This document shows, one piece after another, positions 9,341 through 18,505 of a stretch of DNA of 64,000 nucleotides (position 1 is the stretch's first letter; every line of letters starts with the position of its first letter). The translations under genes were made by a program, and so were the position numbers. The stretch is from Actinomycetales bacterium (GTDB taxonomy: Bacteria; Actinomycetota; Actinomycetes; S36-B12), in contig WGLX01000015.1 in assembly GCA_016125355.1 (NCBI GenBank), positions 83,044 to 147,043 on the forward strand, in the 5' to 3' direction. The notes beneath the pieces are model-generated. The model searched no databases and had not been told where the DNA came from. It saw only the letters and a list, made by a program, of their open reading frames with translations.

Positions 9341-10267
9341 GTGCACATGGAGGTCCGCGGGTCGTTGACGAAGTGGGCGTGGCTGTCGATCGCAGCGGCC
9401 GTCCTCACGATCGGGCTGAAGCTCGCCGCCTACCTGCTCACCGGATCGGTGGGCCTGCTCTCGGACGCCCTCGAGTCCGTGGTGAACCTCGTCGCGGCGA
9501 TCATCGCGCTCGTGGCGCTGCGCATCGCGTCACTGCCTCCGGACCGCAGCCATCCCTACGGCCACGGCAAGGTGGAGTACTTCTCGGCGGGGGCCGAGGG
9601 GGTCATGATCCTGGTGGCCGCGGCCATGATCATCTGGTCGGCGGTGGGGCGGCTGCTGAACCCGGAGCCGCTGGAGGACCTGGGCATCGGCCTGGCGATC
9701 ACCGCCGTGGCCACGGCGGTCAACTTGGCCGTGGGGCTCGCCGTGCTGCGGGCCGGGCGACACCACCGGTCGATGGCGCTCATCGCGGACGGCAAGCACC
9801 TCCTGACCGATGTCTGGACCTCGGTGGGGGTGATCATCGGCGTGGGCCTGGTCGCCCTGACCGGTTGGCTGCCGCTGGACGCCCTGGTGGCGATCGCCGT
9901 GGGCCTGAACATCCTGTGGACGGGGTCCGGACTGGTCCGCCGCTCCACGCAGGGCCTGATGGACCACGCCATGCCGCATGCCGAGGAGGTGCTCGTCTCG
10001 GAGATCCTGCGGCAGGTGACGGAGGAGTACCCGGACGGCCAGGTGCACTTCCACGCCATCCAGACGCGCGAGTCCGGTCGGGAGCGCTTCGTCTCCCTGC
10101 ACGTGCTCGTGCCCGGGGCGTGGACGGTGGCGCAGGGCCACGACGTGCTCGAGCTGGTCGAGGACCGGCTCCGTTCGGCGATCCCGGACCTGCTCGTGCA
10201 CACCCACCTGGAGCCGATCGACGACCCGCGCTCCTACGAGGAGGACACCGCCGGCTTCGACATCTGA
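9341..10267 (+). CDS. Cation diffusion facilitator (CDF) family metal exporter
   Basis: 308 residues. Six predicted membrane helices are followed by a C-terminal cytosolic domain (about 205-308). GSVGLLSDALESVVNLVAA is the signature segment, and HPYGHGKVEYFS is the conserved His-rich turn. ADGKHLLTDVWTSVG supplies the second His/Asp pair of the transport site. CDF proteins export zinc, iron(II), manganese or cobalt in exchange for protons. The start may be GTG 9341 or ATG 9347. Its 3' end overlaps the convergent TauE/SafE gene by 34 bases. Metal specificity is not evident. Confidence 0.9.
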   Translation: MHMEVRGSLTKWAWLSIAAAVLTIGLKLAAYLLTGSVGLLSDALESVVNLVAAIIALVALRIASLPPDRSHPYGHGKVEYFSAGAEGVMILVAAAMIIWSAVGRLLNPEPLEDLGIGLAITAVATAVNLAVGLAVLRAGRHHRSMALIADGKHLLTDVWTSVGVIIGVGLVALTGWLPLDALVAIAVGLNILWTGSGLVRRSTQGLMDHAMPHAEEVLVSEILRQVTEEYPDGQVHFHAIQTRESGRERFVSLHVLVPGAWTVAQGHDVLELVEDRLRSAIPDLLVHTHLEPIDDPRSYEEDTAGFDI

Positions 10268-11142
10268 TCCGCGTCCTCGACCTGCTTCGGCCGCGGTCGC
10301 TTGAGGGCCGTCACGAGGATCCCCGACACCACCGCTGCGAGTCCGGCCACCGTCAGAAGAGCGTCGAGCACGGATGTGGAGGCGAAGGCGAGCAGGGATC
10401 CGCCCACCTCCCGCGTGAGGATGAAGGCCGCCATCGCCAGCACGAACCAGCCGAATCCTGCGCGCAGTCGTGCCGGCGGAATGCGGCCCGCGAGGGCACT
10501 GCCGACGAACGCGCCAACGACTGCCCCGCTGGTCACCAGCAGCGTGATGCGCCAGTCGATGGACGTGGAGGTCGCGTGCCCGGCGAAGCCCGCGAAGGAG
10601 TTCATCGCGATCACGAGGAGCGATGTTCCGACGGCGGACGGCATCGCCAGTCCGCCGAGCAGGGCGAGCGCGGGCACGATGAGGAATCCACCACCGGCGC
10701 CCACGAGCCCGGTGACCAGGCCGACGCCGGTGCCGATGAGCAGAGTGCGGCCGACGGGGAGGTCGGCAGTGTGCCCCGGACCCGTGTCCCGCCGTCCGCG
10801 GATCATGGCGACGGCGGTGACGGCCATCATGGTCGCGAACGCGACGAGCAGGACGGCGTCGGGCAGGAGCGAGCCGATCCGCCCGCCGACGAAGGCGCCG
10901 GCCATGCCCGCGCCCCCGAAGACCAGGCCGGTGCGCCAGCGCACGCGTCCGGCCCGGGCGTGGGAGGCCATGCCGAACAGCGAGGTGACGCCCACGACGA
11001 ACAGGCTCGACGCGATGGCGGCCTTGGCGTCCAGGCCGCCGACGTACACGAGGAGCGGCACGGTGAGGATCGATCCGCCGCCGCCGAGCAGGCCCAAGGC
11101 GATGCCGACGAAGACGGACAGCGCCGTGACGAGGGCCAGCAC
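10234..11142 (-). CDS. TauE/SafE family sulfite/anion exporter
   Basis: About 302 residues with eight or so hydrophobic helices. The internal duplication is typical of the family: GIALGLLGGGGSILTVPLLVY in the first half and GVGLVTGLVGAGGGFLIVPAL in the second. Members export sulfite, sulfonates or other organic anions across the membrane. The GTG at 11142 lies two bases after the rhodanese stop. The open frame extends further upstream but would overlap that gene. Placement after a rhodanese, and near the persulfide dioxygenase, supports a role in removing sulfite made during sulfide detoxification. Confidence 0.85.
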   Translation of the reverse strand: MLALVTALSVFVGIALGLLGGGGSILTVPLLVYVGGLDAKAAIASSLFVVGVTSLFGMASHARAGRVRWRTGLVFGGAGMAGAFVGGRIGSLLPDAVLLVAFATMMAVTAVAMIRGRRDTGPGHTADLPVGRTLLIGTGVGLVTGLVGAGGGFLIVPALALLGGLAMPSAVGTSLLVIAMNSFAGFAGHATSTSIDWRITLLVTSGAVVGAFVGSALAGRIPPARLRAGFGWFVLAMAAFILTREVGGSLLAFASTSVLDALLTVAGLAAVVSGILVTALKRPRPKQVEDADQMSKPAVSSS

Positions 11143-11144
11143 GA

Positions 11145-11483
11145 CTACAGCACCATGCCCTGCGAGCCGTCGTCGGCGACGACCGGGAGGCCGTCGCGCT
11201 GCCACGCGGCCATGCCGCCCTGCACGTTGTAGGTGGTGAAGCCCATGTTGGCGAGGGCGTTGGCCGCCGCCATCGAGCGGGCTCCTGACCGGCAGATGAG
11301 AATCACCGGGGCATCCGTCGGGACCTTGCCGAGGTCGAAGGCCTGCAGGGGGTTCATCATGGCCCCGGGGGCGTGGCCCGCGGTGATCTCCTGGTGCTCG
11401 CGCACGTCGATGAGGACGGCTCCCGACTCGACCAGCGGCGGGACCTCGGCGGGCCGGATCTGGGTGAGGCTTCCAGTGCTCAT
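11145..11483 (-). CDS. Single-domain rhodanese (sulfurtransferase)
   Basis: 112 residues from ATG 11483, preceded by AGGAGATGAC. One rhodanese domain with the active-site loop CRSGARS, VLIDVREHQE near the start and YNVQGGMAAWQRDGLPV at the end. It carries persulfide sulfur on the loop cysteine and transfers it to thiol acceptors. It sits between the GntR regulator gene and the TauE/SafE exporter on the same strand and is probably co-transcribed with both, forming a sulfane-sulfur handling unit with the divergent dioxygenase. Confidence 0.92.
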   Translation of the reverse strand: MSTGSLTQIRPAEVPPLVESGAVLIDVREHQEITAGHAPGAMMNPLQAFDLGKVPTDAPVILICRSGARSMAAANALANMGFTTYNVQGGMAAWQRDGLPVVADDGSQGMVL

Positions 11484-11515
11484 GTCATCTCCTGGTGGGC
11501 GGTTCTTTGGTGAGG

Positions 11516-12295
11516 TCAGGGGGTGGGGGTGCCGGAGAGGCTGAGGGAGACGCCGGAGGTCGACCAGTCGGTCTCTACGGTGAACGCGTCGCCGCGCACC
11601 TGCGTCTGGCGCCACTCGACCGGACGTCCCATCGCGGTGGCCACGCGGTCCACGTGCAGGACTGCGGCGCCGACGGGCAGGTCGAGCAGGGCGGCAAGGC
11701 GCTCCTCGGCCACGTCCGCGGACATCCACTCGTGGCCGGATTCGATGGTGACCCCGATCCGGGCCAGCTCCTCGTAGAGCGCCGTTCGGCGGAAGTCGCG
11801 GGTGAGCAGCGGATGGGCAAGCGAGTGCGGCAGCCACGAGGTGTCATGCGCGAGCGCCTCGTCGTCGGCCCGGCGGACGCGCTCCAGCACGACCAGAAGG
11901 GCGTCGTCGGCGAGCCCGAGCCGCGCTGCCGCGTCGGCGTCCGTGGTGGTCTCCAGCCGCAGCACGTCGCTGGTCTGGGTCGCGCCCTGGGCCTCGATGG
12001 ACTGGAACAGGGAGTAGACCGAGCCGAGGGTCTGAGAGTAGCGGCCGCGCACGACCGAGGGGCGACCTCGGCCGCTGCTGATCAGTCCCTCCGCGCGGAG
12101 GGCCCGCAGGGCCTCGCGGACGGTATGCCTGCTGACGCCGTACTCCTCGCCCAGGGCGAACTCGCCGGGAACGCCCTCCTCGAAGTCGCCGGACTCGCAG
12201 CGTCGTCGCAGGTCGGCGCTCACCTGTGCCCACAGCGGGGTGGGGGAGGAGCGGTCCGGCCGGCGGGCGGACCGGAGGGTGACAGGCGCGGTCAT
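11516..12295 (-). CDS. GntR-family regulator with UTRA effector domain
   Basis: 259 residues from ATG 12295. The N-terminal winged helix-turn-helix (about 18-85) includes PLWAQVSADLRRR and the motif YGVSRHTVREALRALRAEG. The UTRA domain fills about 100-255, with LERVRRADDEALAHDTSWLP and VDRVATAMGRPVEWRQTQVRG. It probably represses itself and the divergent persulfide dioxygenase through the 18-bp palindrome ten bases upstream of its start. Only one cysteine (C33, within the DNA-binding domain) is present, so a two-cysteine persulfide sensing mechanism like CstR is not available within one chain. The effector is unknown. Confidence 0.9.
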   Translation of the reverse strand: MTAPVTLRSARRPDRSSPTPLWAQVSADLRRRCESGDFEEGVPGEFALGEEYGVSRHTVREALRALRAEGLISSGRGRPSVVRGRYSQTLGSVYSLFQSIEAQGATQTSDVLRLETTTDADAAARLGLADDALLVVLERVRRADDEALAHDTSWLPHSLAHPLLTRDFRRTALYEELARIGVTIESGHEWMSADVAEERLAALLDLPVGAAVLHVDRVATAMGRPVEWRQTQVRGDAFTVETDWSTSGVSLSLSGTPTP

Positions 12296-12304
12296 GTCTG
12301 TTAA

Positions 12305-12322
12305 TGTACGGACATCCGTACA
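12305..12322. promoter_or_regulatory. Perfect 18-bp operator, probably for the GntR regulator
   Basis: TGTACGGACATCCGTACA is a palindrome with 8-bp perfect arms and a 2-base centre. It lies between the divergent GntR gene (start 12295) and the dioxygenase-rhodanese gene (start 12397). The GT..AC half-sites are typical of GntR regulators. Binding by the adjacent regulator is inferred from position. Confidence 0.8.
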
Positions 12323-12396
12323 GTCGAGCAAGTCGACACGTCGGAGTGAGACGAACACCACGCGCGCCACCCGTCGCGCCTTCCGTAGGAGAGCCC

Positions 12397-13770
12397 GTGA
12401 TCATCAATCAGTACTACCTGGAGTGCCTTTCCCATGCCTCCTACCTCGTGGGCGACGAGGCCAGCGGCACCGCGGTGGTCATCGACCCGCGCCGCGACGT
12501 GGCCGAGTACCTCGCGGACGCCGACCGGCTGGGCCTGCGCATCACCCACGTCATCAACACCCACCTGCATGCGGACTTCCTGAGCGGCCACCTCGAGCTG
12601 GCCGCCGCGACCGGGGCGGAGATGGTCTTCGGCAAGGCGGCACCGGTGGAGTTCGCCGCCCTGCTCGTGGCCGACGGCACCTGGATCGACATGGGCCACG
12701 TGCGCCTGCAGGTCCTCGAGACGCCGGGTCACACGCCCGAGTCCATCTGCATCACCGCCTACGACGGTCCCGACGCCACCGAGCCGGAGTGCGTGTTCAC
12801 GGGCGACACCCTGTTCATCGGCGATGTGGGCCGACCCGACCTGCTCGCCTCGGTGGGCGTCACCGCTGACGAGCTGGGTCGGATGCTGTACCACTCGCTG
12901 CACGACAAGCTCATCCCGCTCGCCGACGACGTCAAGGTCTACCCGGCCCACGGGGCTGGATCGGCCTGCGGAAAGAACCTGTCGACCGAGACGATGTCGA
13001 CGATGCGCGAGCAGCGAGCGCTGAACTACGCCCTCCAGCCCATGAGCGAGGACGACTTCGTCGCGATCGTGACTGACGGCCAGCCGGCGGCGCCGCCCTA
13101 CTTCGTCTTCGACGCCATCACGAACCGCAAGGATCGGGCGCTCTTCGACGAGCAGGCGGACCTCCGCTCGATGACGCTGGCGGAGCTCGACGAGTCGATC
13201 GCCGCGGGTGCCGTGCTCATCGACACCCGGCAGGCCGCCGACTTCGCGGCCGGGCACCTGATCGGCTCGGTCAACGTGGGTCTCGACGGGCGCTTCGCCG
13301 AGTACGCGGGCTCGGTGGTGGAGCCGCATTCGCAGATCGTCCTCGTGTGCGAGGAGGGTGCCGAGCGCGAGGCCGTGACCCGGCTCGCCCGGATCGGCTT
13401 CGACAACGTGATCGGCCACCTCGAGCAGCCGCACCAGGTCATGGCCGAGAACCCGGAGCGCACCGAGCACGCCTCCCGCCTGACGGCCGACCAGCTGCGC
13501 GACATCCTGCGCTCCACCCCGGACATCCAGCTGGTGGACATCCGCAATCCCGGGGAGCTCTCGGTGGGCGTCATCGACCCCGCCAAGACCCTGCCCCTGG
13601 GCTCGCTCATGCGCCAGCTGGACGAGCTGGATCCCGCGCGTCCCACGGTCGTGTACTGCGCCGGGGGGTACCGGTCCAGCGCCGGTGCCTCGCTGCTGCG
13701 CACGCACGGCTTCGAGGACGTGTCGGACCTCCTGGGCGGCTATGCGGCCTGGGAGGCGCTCGCCGGGTAG
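12397..13770 (+). CDS. Persulfide dioxygenase-rhodanese fusion (CstB-like)
   Basis: 457 residues from GTG 12397, with TAGGAGA upstream. An N-terminal metallo-beta-lactamase domain (1-240) has THLHADFLSGH, TPGHTPES, FTGDTLFIGDVGRPD and PAHGAGSACGKNLS, as in ETHE1/CstB persulfide dioxygenases. Two rhodanese domains follow: the first (about 265-350) has the loop CEEGAER, the second (about 360-457) CAGGYRS. CstB-type enzymes oxidise low-molecular-weight persulfides and yield sulfite or thiosulfate. The fourth metal-motif position is Phe rather than His. The divergent GntR-rhodanese-TauE genes suggest one inducible sulfide detoxification unit. Confidence 0.9.
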   Translation: MIINQYYLECLSHASYLVGDEASGTAVVIDPRRDVAEYLADADRLGLRITHVINTHLHADFLSGHLELAAATGAEMVFGKAAPVEFAALLVADGTWIDMGHVRLQVLETPGHTPESICITAYDGPDATEPECVFTGDTLFIGDVGRPDLLASVGVTADELGRMLYHSLHDKLIPLADDVKVYPAHGAGSACGKNLSTETMSTMREQRALNYALQPMSEDDFVAIVTDGQPAAPPYFVFDAITNRKDRALFDEQADLRSMTLAELDESIAAGAVLIDTRQAADFAAGHLIGSVNVGLDGRFAEYAGSVVEPHSQIVLVCEEGAEREAVTRLARIGFDNVIGHLEQPHQVMAENPERTEHASRLTADQLRDILRSTPDIQLVDIRNPGELSVGVIDPAKTLPLGSLMRQLDELDPARPTVVYCAGGYRSSAGASLLRTHGFEDVSDLLGGYAAWEALAG

Positions 13771-13852
13771 CACCGGCGATATCCCCCGAAGAATGCGGTC
13801 GGCCCCGTACCCTAGGGACAATCCGTAGTCATCAGGGGCCGGGGAGTCGTAC

Positions 13853-16729
13853 GTGGTCGAGGGGCATCCTTCTGTCGACGCGCTGCTCGATCCCGTGCGC
13901 GTGCGGATGGAGTACCCGACCGAGGCGGCGTTCATCACGGACGTGGCAGGGCACCTGACATGGGTTGCGCCGTCCGTCGCCGACCTCCTGGGGCGATCGA
14001 CGGAGGACCTCATGGGCCTGCGGGTGCGGGACCTGGTCGATCCGGTCGATCGCGATCGGGCGAACGGCCTGCGGGCGGAGCTGATGTCCCTGGGCCCCCA
14101 GGATCCCGCGATCACGACGGAGCCGTTGCGCTTCCGCACCGGACTCGGGCGCATCGTGTGGTGTGCGGTCACCGCCCGGCTCGTGTTCGACAGGTCCGAT
14201 GTCATCGTCGGCATCACCGGGGCCCTCCGCGACGTCGACGAGATCGTGCAGTCGCGCGAGGAGGCGGCGCGCGCCAACCTGAACGTGCACGAGGCCCTGG
14301 ATGCGCAGCAGGACCCGTGGATCACCGCGGTGGCGATCCGTGACTCCACCGGTTCGGTCGTCGACTTCCGCTACGAGGACGTCAATCGGGCGGCAGCGGC
14401 CTTCCACGGGCGGTCCGTCGACGAGCTGGCGGGACACACGCTGCGCGATACGTACGGCGGCGACAGCGTGGACGCCGACATCTCGGCCGGCGCCACCGTC
14501 CTGGCCACCGGGGAGCCCCTGGTCCTCAACGACCAGTGGTCCGAGGTGTCGCAGCGGCACGGGCGGCCGCCGACGTGGCTGGACATCCGCATCAGCCCGG
14601 TCGGCCACGACCGCATCCTGTACACCTGGCGTGACGTCACCGAGCGGTACCGCGCCGTGGCCCGACAGGCGGAGGCGTTCCACCTGCTGCGCGCGGTCAT
14701 GGACGCCCAGATCGAGCCGCACGCCATCCTCCGTGCCGTGCGCGACGAGCGGGGCGTCGCCGTGGACTTCGTCTACGAGGACTGCAACGACGCGGCTGCC
14801 GCCTTCGAAGGGCGTCGGCGCGACGAGCTCGTAGGCGGGTCCCTCATCGAGGTGACACCGTCGAGGAGCGACGCCGAGGTCGACATCGCGGACTGCGCTC
14901 GGGTGCTCTCCACAGGTCGACCGCAGATCCAGAACGACGTCGTCACCGGCTACCTGCGGCCGGATGGGCGCCCCATCGTCATCGACGGCCGCATTGTCCC
15001 CATCGATGGTGAGCGCGTGTCCTACGCCTGGCGCGACGTCACCGATCGCTACGACGACCAGCGGCGTCTGCTGGAGTCGGAGGAGCGGTTCCGGCTGCTC
15101 GCGGGGGCCTCCTCGGACGTCGTGTACCTGGCCGGTCTGGACGGGCGGATCACGTGGGTGGCCGGCACCATCGCCCGCTCCCTCGGCTGGCTGCCCTCGG
15201 ACTGGATCGGCCACCTGCCCGGGGACTTCATCCACCCCGACGATCTCGAGCGTGCCGGTGAGCCCTCGGACAGTGATCCAGGAGCGGGAGCCACGGAAGC
15301 GGAGGCGGCGCGTCGGATCCGTGCGGCGGACGGGACCTACCGCTGGATGATCGTGCACCGCGAGGCGCTCTTCGACAGCGGCCACCGGCTCATCGGCGTC
15401 TCGGGGTCGCTCAAGGACGTGGACCAGATCGTGCGCGCTCGCAACGACATCGCCGTGGCCCACGACACGCTCCGGGCGGTCCTCGACAACGAGGTGGACC
15501 CCCACGTCCTGGCGGTCGCCGTTCGCGACACGTCCGGCAGCATCGTCGACTTCCGCTATGTCGACTGCAACGCCGCCGCAGCGTCGTTCGAGGGGCGCAC
15601 GCGGCAGTCCATGATCGGACGCACCTTCTCGGAGGTCTATGCCTCCTACGACGAGGCAGTCGAGGACATCGACAACTGCCGGCACGTGGTCGAGACGGGC
15701 GAGCCCCTGCTCCTCAACGACGACACCACGGACTCTGTCGACGCCCAGGGCCGCCGCATCATGGTCGACCTGCGGATTGTGTCGATCGGCGATGACCGGG
15801 TCTCGTACCAGTGGCGTGACGTGACCGACCGGTACCAGTCCCAGCAGCGGCTGGCCCAGTCCGAGGAGCGGTTCCGCCTCCTCGCCGAGAAGATGTCCGA
15901 CATCGTCGTGCTCATCACCAACCACATGGTCGAGTGGGTGTCCCCGTCGTCGAACCGCGTCCTGGGCTGGCCGGAGGGGAAGTTCGTGGGCCAGGATCCG
16001 CGGGCCTTCGTCCACCCCGATGACCTTCCGGCGATCGGCGCGTGGATGCAGGTCGACAGCGGCCCCCTGCCGCGGACCCGCTTCCGCATGCGCGACAACG
16101 AGGGGCAATGGCGGTGGATGGAGGTCTCCGGATCGGTCGTGACCACGCCCGAGGAGCGGCGGGTCGTGATCGGTGGGCGGATCGTGGATGCCGAGGTCGC
16201 CGCGTTGGGGGAACTCGAGCGCATGGCGCATCACGACCATCTCACCGGCCTGGTGAACCGGCACGCGGTGTTCGAGCAGCTGGGCCGGGTCATCGACGGG
16301 CAGTCCCGCAGCGGAACCGAGATGGGCGTCATGTTCTTCGACCTCGACGGGTTCAAGGAGGTCAACGATGACGCCGGGCATGCCGTCGGCGACCTCGTGC
16401 TGCGCACCGTCGCCGAACGGGTCCTGCAGGTCGTCCGCGGCGACGACGTGGTTGCGCGGATCGGCGGCGACGAGTTCCTCGTGGTGCTCAAGGGCCTTCG
16501 AGGAGTCGAGGATGCCTTGTCGGTGGCGCACAAGGTCCGCAAGGCCGTGCGTCAGCCCATCGGGATCCCGGGCGGCTTCGTCCGGGTCAGCGCCAGCATC
16601 GGGGTGGCGATGGCCGAGCCGGGCCAGAGCGTCGACGATCTCGTCGCGGAGGCGGACCGGGCCATGTACGAGGCGAAGCGCCAGGGCAAGGACGCCGTGG
16701 CGGTGGCCGGCGAGGGGTTCGTCGGGTAG
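13853..16729 (+). CDS. Multi-PAS diguanylate cyclase
   Basis: 958 residues from GTG 13853, with GGGGAG upstream. A PAS domain at about 20-130 is followed by three copies of a related sensory unit, near 149-270, 282-405 and 543-665. Each copy has the pattern RD..G..VDF.Y.D.N.AAA.F.GR and ends in (T/A/Q)WRDVT(E/D)RY. Two further PAS domains lie at about 410-530 and 670-790. The C-terminal GGDEF domain (791-958) has FFDLDGFKEVNDDAGH, an intact RIGGDEF and an RGDD product-inhibition site five residues before it. It should make cyclic di-GMP from GTP. No membrane segment is seen, so it is probably cytosolic. Ligands are unknown. Confidence 0.92.
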   Translation: MVEGHPSVDALLDPVRVRMEYPTEAAFITDVAGHLTWVAPSVADLLGRSTEDLMGLRVRDLVDPVDRDRANGLRAELMSLGPQDPAITTEPLRFRTGLGRIVWCAVTARLVFDRSDVIVGITGALRDVDEIVQSREEAARANLNVHEALDAQQDPWITAVAIRDSTGSVVDFRYEDVNRAAAAFHGRSVDELAGHTLRDTYGGDSVDADISAGATVLATGEPLVLNDQWSEVSQRHGRPPTWLDIRISPVGHDRILYTWRDVTERYRAVARQAEAFHLLRAVMDAQIEPHAILRAVRDERGVAVDFVYEDCNDAAAAFEGRRRDELVGGSLIEVTPSRSDAEVDIADCARVLSTGRPQIQNDVVTGYLRPDGRPIVIDGRIVPIDGERVSYAWRDVTDRYDDQRRLLESEERFRLLAGASSDVVYLAGLDGRITWVAGTIARSLGWLPSDWIGHLPGDFIHPDDLERAGEPSDSDPGAGATEAEAARRIRAADGTYRWMIVHREALFDSGHRLIGVSGSLKDVDQIVRARNDIAVAHDTLRAVLDNEVDPHVLAVAVRDTSGSIVDFRYVDCNAAAASFEGRTRQSMIGRTFSEVYASYDEAVEDIDNCRHVVETGEPLLLNDDTTDSVDAQGRRIMVDLRIVSIGDDRVSYQWRDVTDRYQSQQRLAQSEERFRLLAEKMSDIVVLITNHMVEWVSPSSNRVLGWPEGKFVGQDPRAFVHPDDLPAIGAWMQVDSGPLPRTRFRMRDNEGQWRWMEVSGSVVTTPEERRVVIGGRIVDAEVAALGELERMAHHDHLTGLVNRHAVFEQLGRVIDGQSRSGTEMGVMFFDLDGFKEVNDDAGHAVGDLVLRTVAERVLQVVRGDDVVARIGGDEFLVVLKGLRGVEDALSVAHKVRKAVRQPIGIPGGFVRVSASIGVAMAEPGQSVDDLVAEADRAMYEAKRQGKDAVAVAGEGFVG

Positions 16730-16735
16730 CGCCTG

Positions 16736-16752
16736 CTGCAAGAGCCTTGCAG
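16736..16752 (+). terminator. Small hairpin between PAS-GGDEF gene and cysK
   Basis: CTGCAAG (16736-16742) pairs perfectly with CTTGCAG (16746-16752) around a three-base loop, six bases after the stop codon. There is no T run, so the terminator call is tentative. Confidence 0.4.
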
Positions 16753-16805
16753 GTGCCTGACCGCCGAGGTGGTGGCCGTGCGGGGATAGTGGAAGGATCA
16801 ACCAC

Positions 16806-17738
16806 ATGCGCATCGCCAACGACATCACCGAACTGGTCGGCAACACCCCCCTCGTGCGGGTCCGGAAGGTCATGGACGGAGCGGAGGCGGACGTCGCCGC
16901 GAAGCTGGAGTTCTTCAATCCCGCGAGCTCCGTGAAGGATCGCATCGGCGTCGCCATGATCGATGCGGCGCAGGCTGCTGGACTCATCGGCCCCGACACC
17001 ATCGTCGTCGAGCCGACGAGCGGCAACACCGGCATCGCCCTCGCCATGGTGTGTGCAGCACGGGGGATCAAGATCGTGCTCACGATGCCGGAGACCATGT
17101 CCCTCGAACGGCGTGCCCTCCTGCGCGGCTACGGCGCCGATCTCATCCTCACTCCCGGAGCCGAGGGCATGGGCGGGGCCATCGCGAAGGCGACCGAGCT
17201 CGCGGCGAGCGACCCCCGCTACTTCATGCCGCAGCAGTTCATGAACGCCGCGAACCCCGAGATCCACCGCCGCACGACGGCCGAGGAGATCTGGAAGGAC
17301 ACCGACGGCGCGGTCGACATCGTGGTCGCCGGCGTCGGCACCGGCGGCACCATCACGGGCGTGGGCCAGGTGCTCAAGGAGCGCAAGCCCAGCGTTCAGG
17401 TCGTCGCCGTGGAGCCCGCCGCCTCACCCGTCCTCCAGGGCGGGCAGAAGGGCCCGCACCCCATCCAGGGCATCGGCGCCGGCTTCGTGCCGCCGATCCT
17501 CGACACCGAGGTGTTCGACGAGGTTGTCGGTGTCCAGGGCGAGGACGCGATCGCCATGGCGCGACGCGCGGCGACCGAGGAGGGGCTGCTCGTCGGCATC
17601 TCCTCCGGGGCGGCCCTCTGGGCGGCGCGCGAGGTCGCCTCCCGCCCCGAGAACGCGGGCAAGCTGATCGTCGTCATCATCCCGTCCTTCGGGGAGCGGT
17701 ACCTGTCGACGGCGCTGTTCGCCGGTCTGGCGGAATGA
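16806..17738 (+). CDS. cysK: Cysteine synthase A (O-acetylserine sulfhydrylase)
   Basis: 310 residues, usual length. A PLP enzyme that makes L-cysteine from O-acetylserine and sulfide. It has [14 protein letters not shown] at the start, the PLP lysine K44 in [11 protein letters not shown], the [10 protein letters not shown] substrate loop, and the phosphate-binding [18 protein letters not shown] ribosome site precedes ATG 16806. The stop overlaps the ATG of cysE (ATGA, 17735-17738), so both subunits of the cysteine synthase complex are made from one coupled transcript. Confidence 0.96.
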   Translation: MRIANDITELVGNTPLVRVRKVMDGAEADVAAKLEFFNPASSVKDRIGVAMIDAAQAAGLIGPDTIVVEPTSGNTGIALAMVCAARGIKIVLTMPETMSLERRALLRGYGADLILTPGAEGMGGAIAKATELAASDPRYFMPQQFMNAANPEIHRRTTAEEIWKDTDGAVDIVVAGVGTGGTITGVGQVLKERKPSVQVVAVEPAASPVLQGGQKGPHPIQGIGAGFVPPILDTEVFDEVVGVQGEDAIAMARRAATEEGLLVGISSGAALWAAREVASRPENAGKLIVVIIPSFGERYLSTALFAGLAE

Positions 17739-18505
17739 CCTCGGGCGGCGGGCTGGGCCGGCTGCGGCGACAGGCCGGTCGGGTGCTGGCGACGATGAAG
17801 GGCGATCTGGACTCCGTCGTCGAGCGGGATCCCGCGGCGCGCTCCAAGGTCGAGGTGGCCTTCTTGTACCCGGGCGTGCACGCCGTCTGGTCGCATCGGG
17901 TCGCGCACGCGCTCTGGCACCGCGGGGCCTACTTCCCGGCCCGGGCCCTGTCGCAGACCATGCGCTTCATCACGAACATCGAGATCCACCCGGCCGCCGA
18001 GCTCGGGCCGCGCCTGTTCATCGACCATGGCGCGGGCGTGGTCATCGGCGAGACGGCGGTGGTGGGTTCCGACGTGACCATCTACCACGGCGTGACCCTC
18101 GGCGGCACCAGCCTGAGCCACGGCAAGCGGCACCCCACGGTCGGCGACCGCGTGACGGTCGGGGCCGGCGCCAAGGTGCTCGGCAACCTGACCGTGGGCG
18201 ACGACTCGCGCATCGGTGCGAATGCCGTCCTCGTCCGGTCGGTGCAGGACCACTCCGTCGTCGTAGGGGTCCCCGGGCAGGTCATCGCGCACGGAACGTC
18301 ACCGGAGCCGGACACCAAGCCCAAGCAGGACACCCCGACCGCTCCGGACCCGCTCGGCCTGGCAGTGGCCACGCTGCTGACCCGCGTCCAGGAGCTCGAG
18401 GCGCATGTCCACGGTTCGGGGCACCACACGCATGAGCACGGACCGCACATGCGGGCGAGCGGCGAGTGGGAGTTGGACGCCGACGCCATTGACTACGTCA
18501 TCTGA
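17735..18505 (+). CDS. cysE: Serine O-acetyltransferase with His-rich C-terminal tail
   Basis: 256 residues from ATG 17735. It acetylates L-serine with acetyl-CoA to give the CysK substrate. The left-handed beta-helix hexapeptide region spans about 75-185 ([47 protein letters not shown]). After the catalytic domain comes an unusual tail of about 65 residues with seven histidines in [15 protein letters not shown]. The tail ends DAIDYVI. The terminal isoleucine fits the residue that docks in the CysK active site in cysteine synthase complexes. The stop codon lies inside an 8-bp hairpin (18499-18518). Confidence 0.93.
   Translation: MTSGGGLGRLRRQAGRVLATMKGDLDSVVERDPAARSKVEVAFLYPGVHAVWSHRVAHALWHRGAYFPARALSQTMRFITNIEIHPAAELGPRLFIDHGAGVVIGETAVVGSDVTIYHGVTLGGTSLSHGKRHPTVGDRVTVGAGAKVLGNLTVGDDSRIGANAVLVRSVQDHSVVVGVPGQVIAHGTSPEPDTKPKQDTPTAPDPLGLAVATLLTRVQELEAHVHGSGHHTHEHGPHMRASGEWELDADAIDYVI

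Noticed and set aside
13832-17098. Open frame of 1088 codons on the minus strand
   Set aside because: Antisense shadow of the PAS-GGDEF and cysK genes; long opposite-strand frames are expected at this GC content and no protein family is visible.
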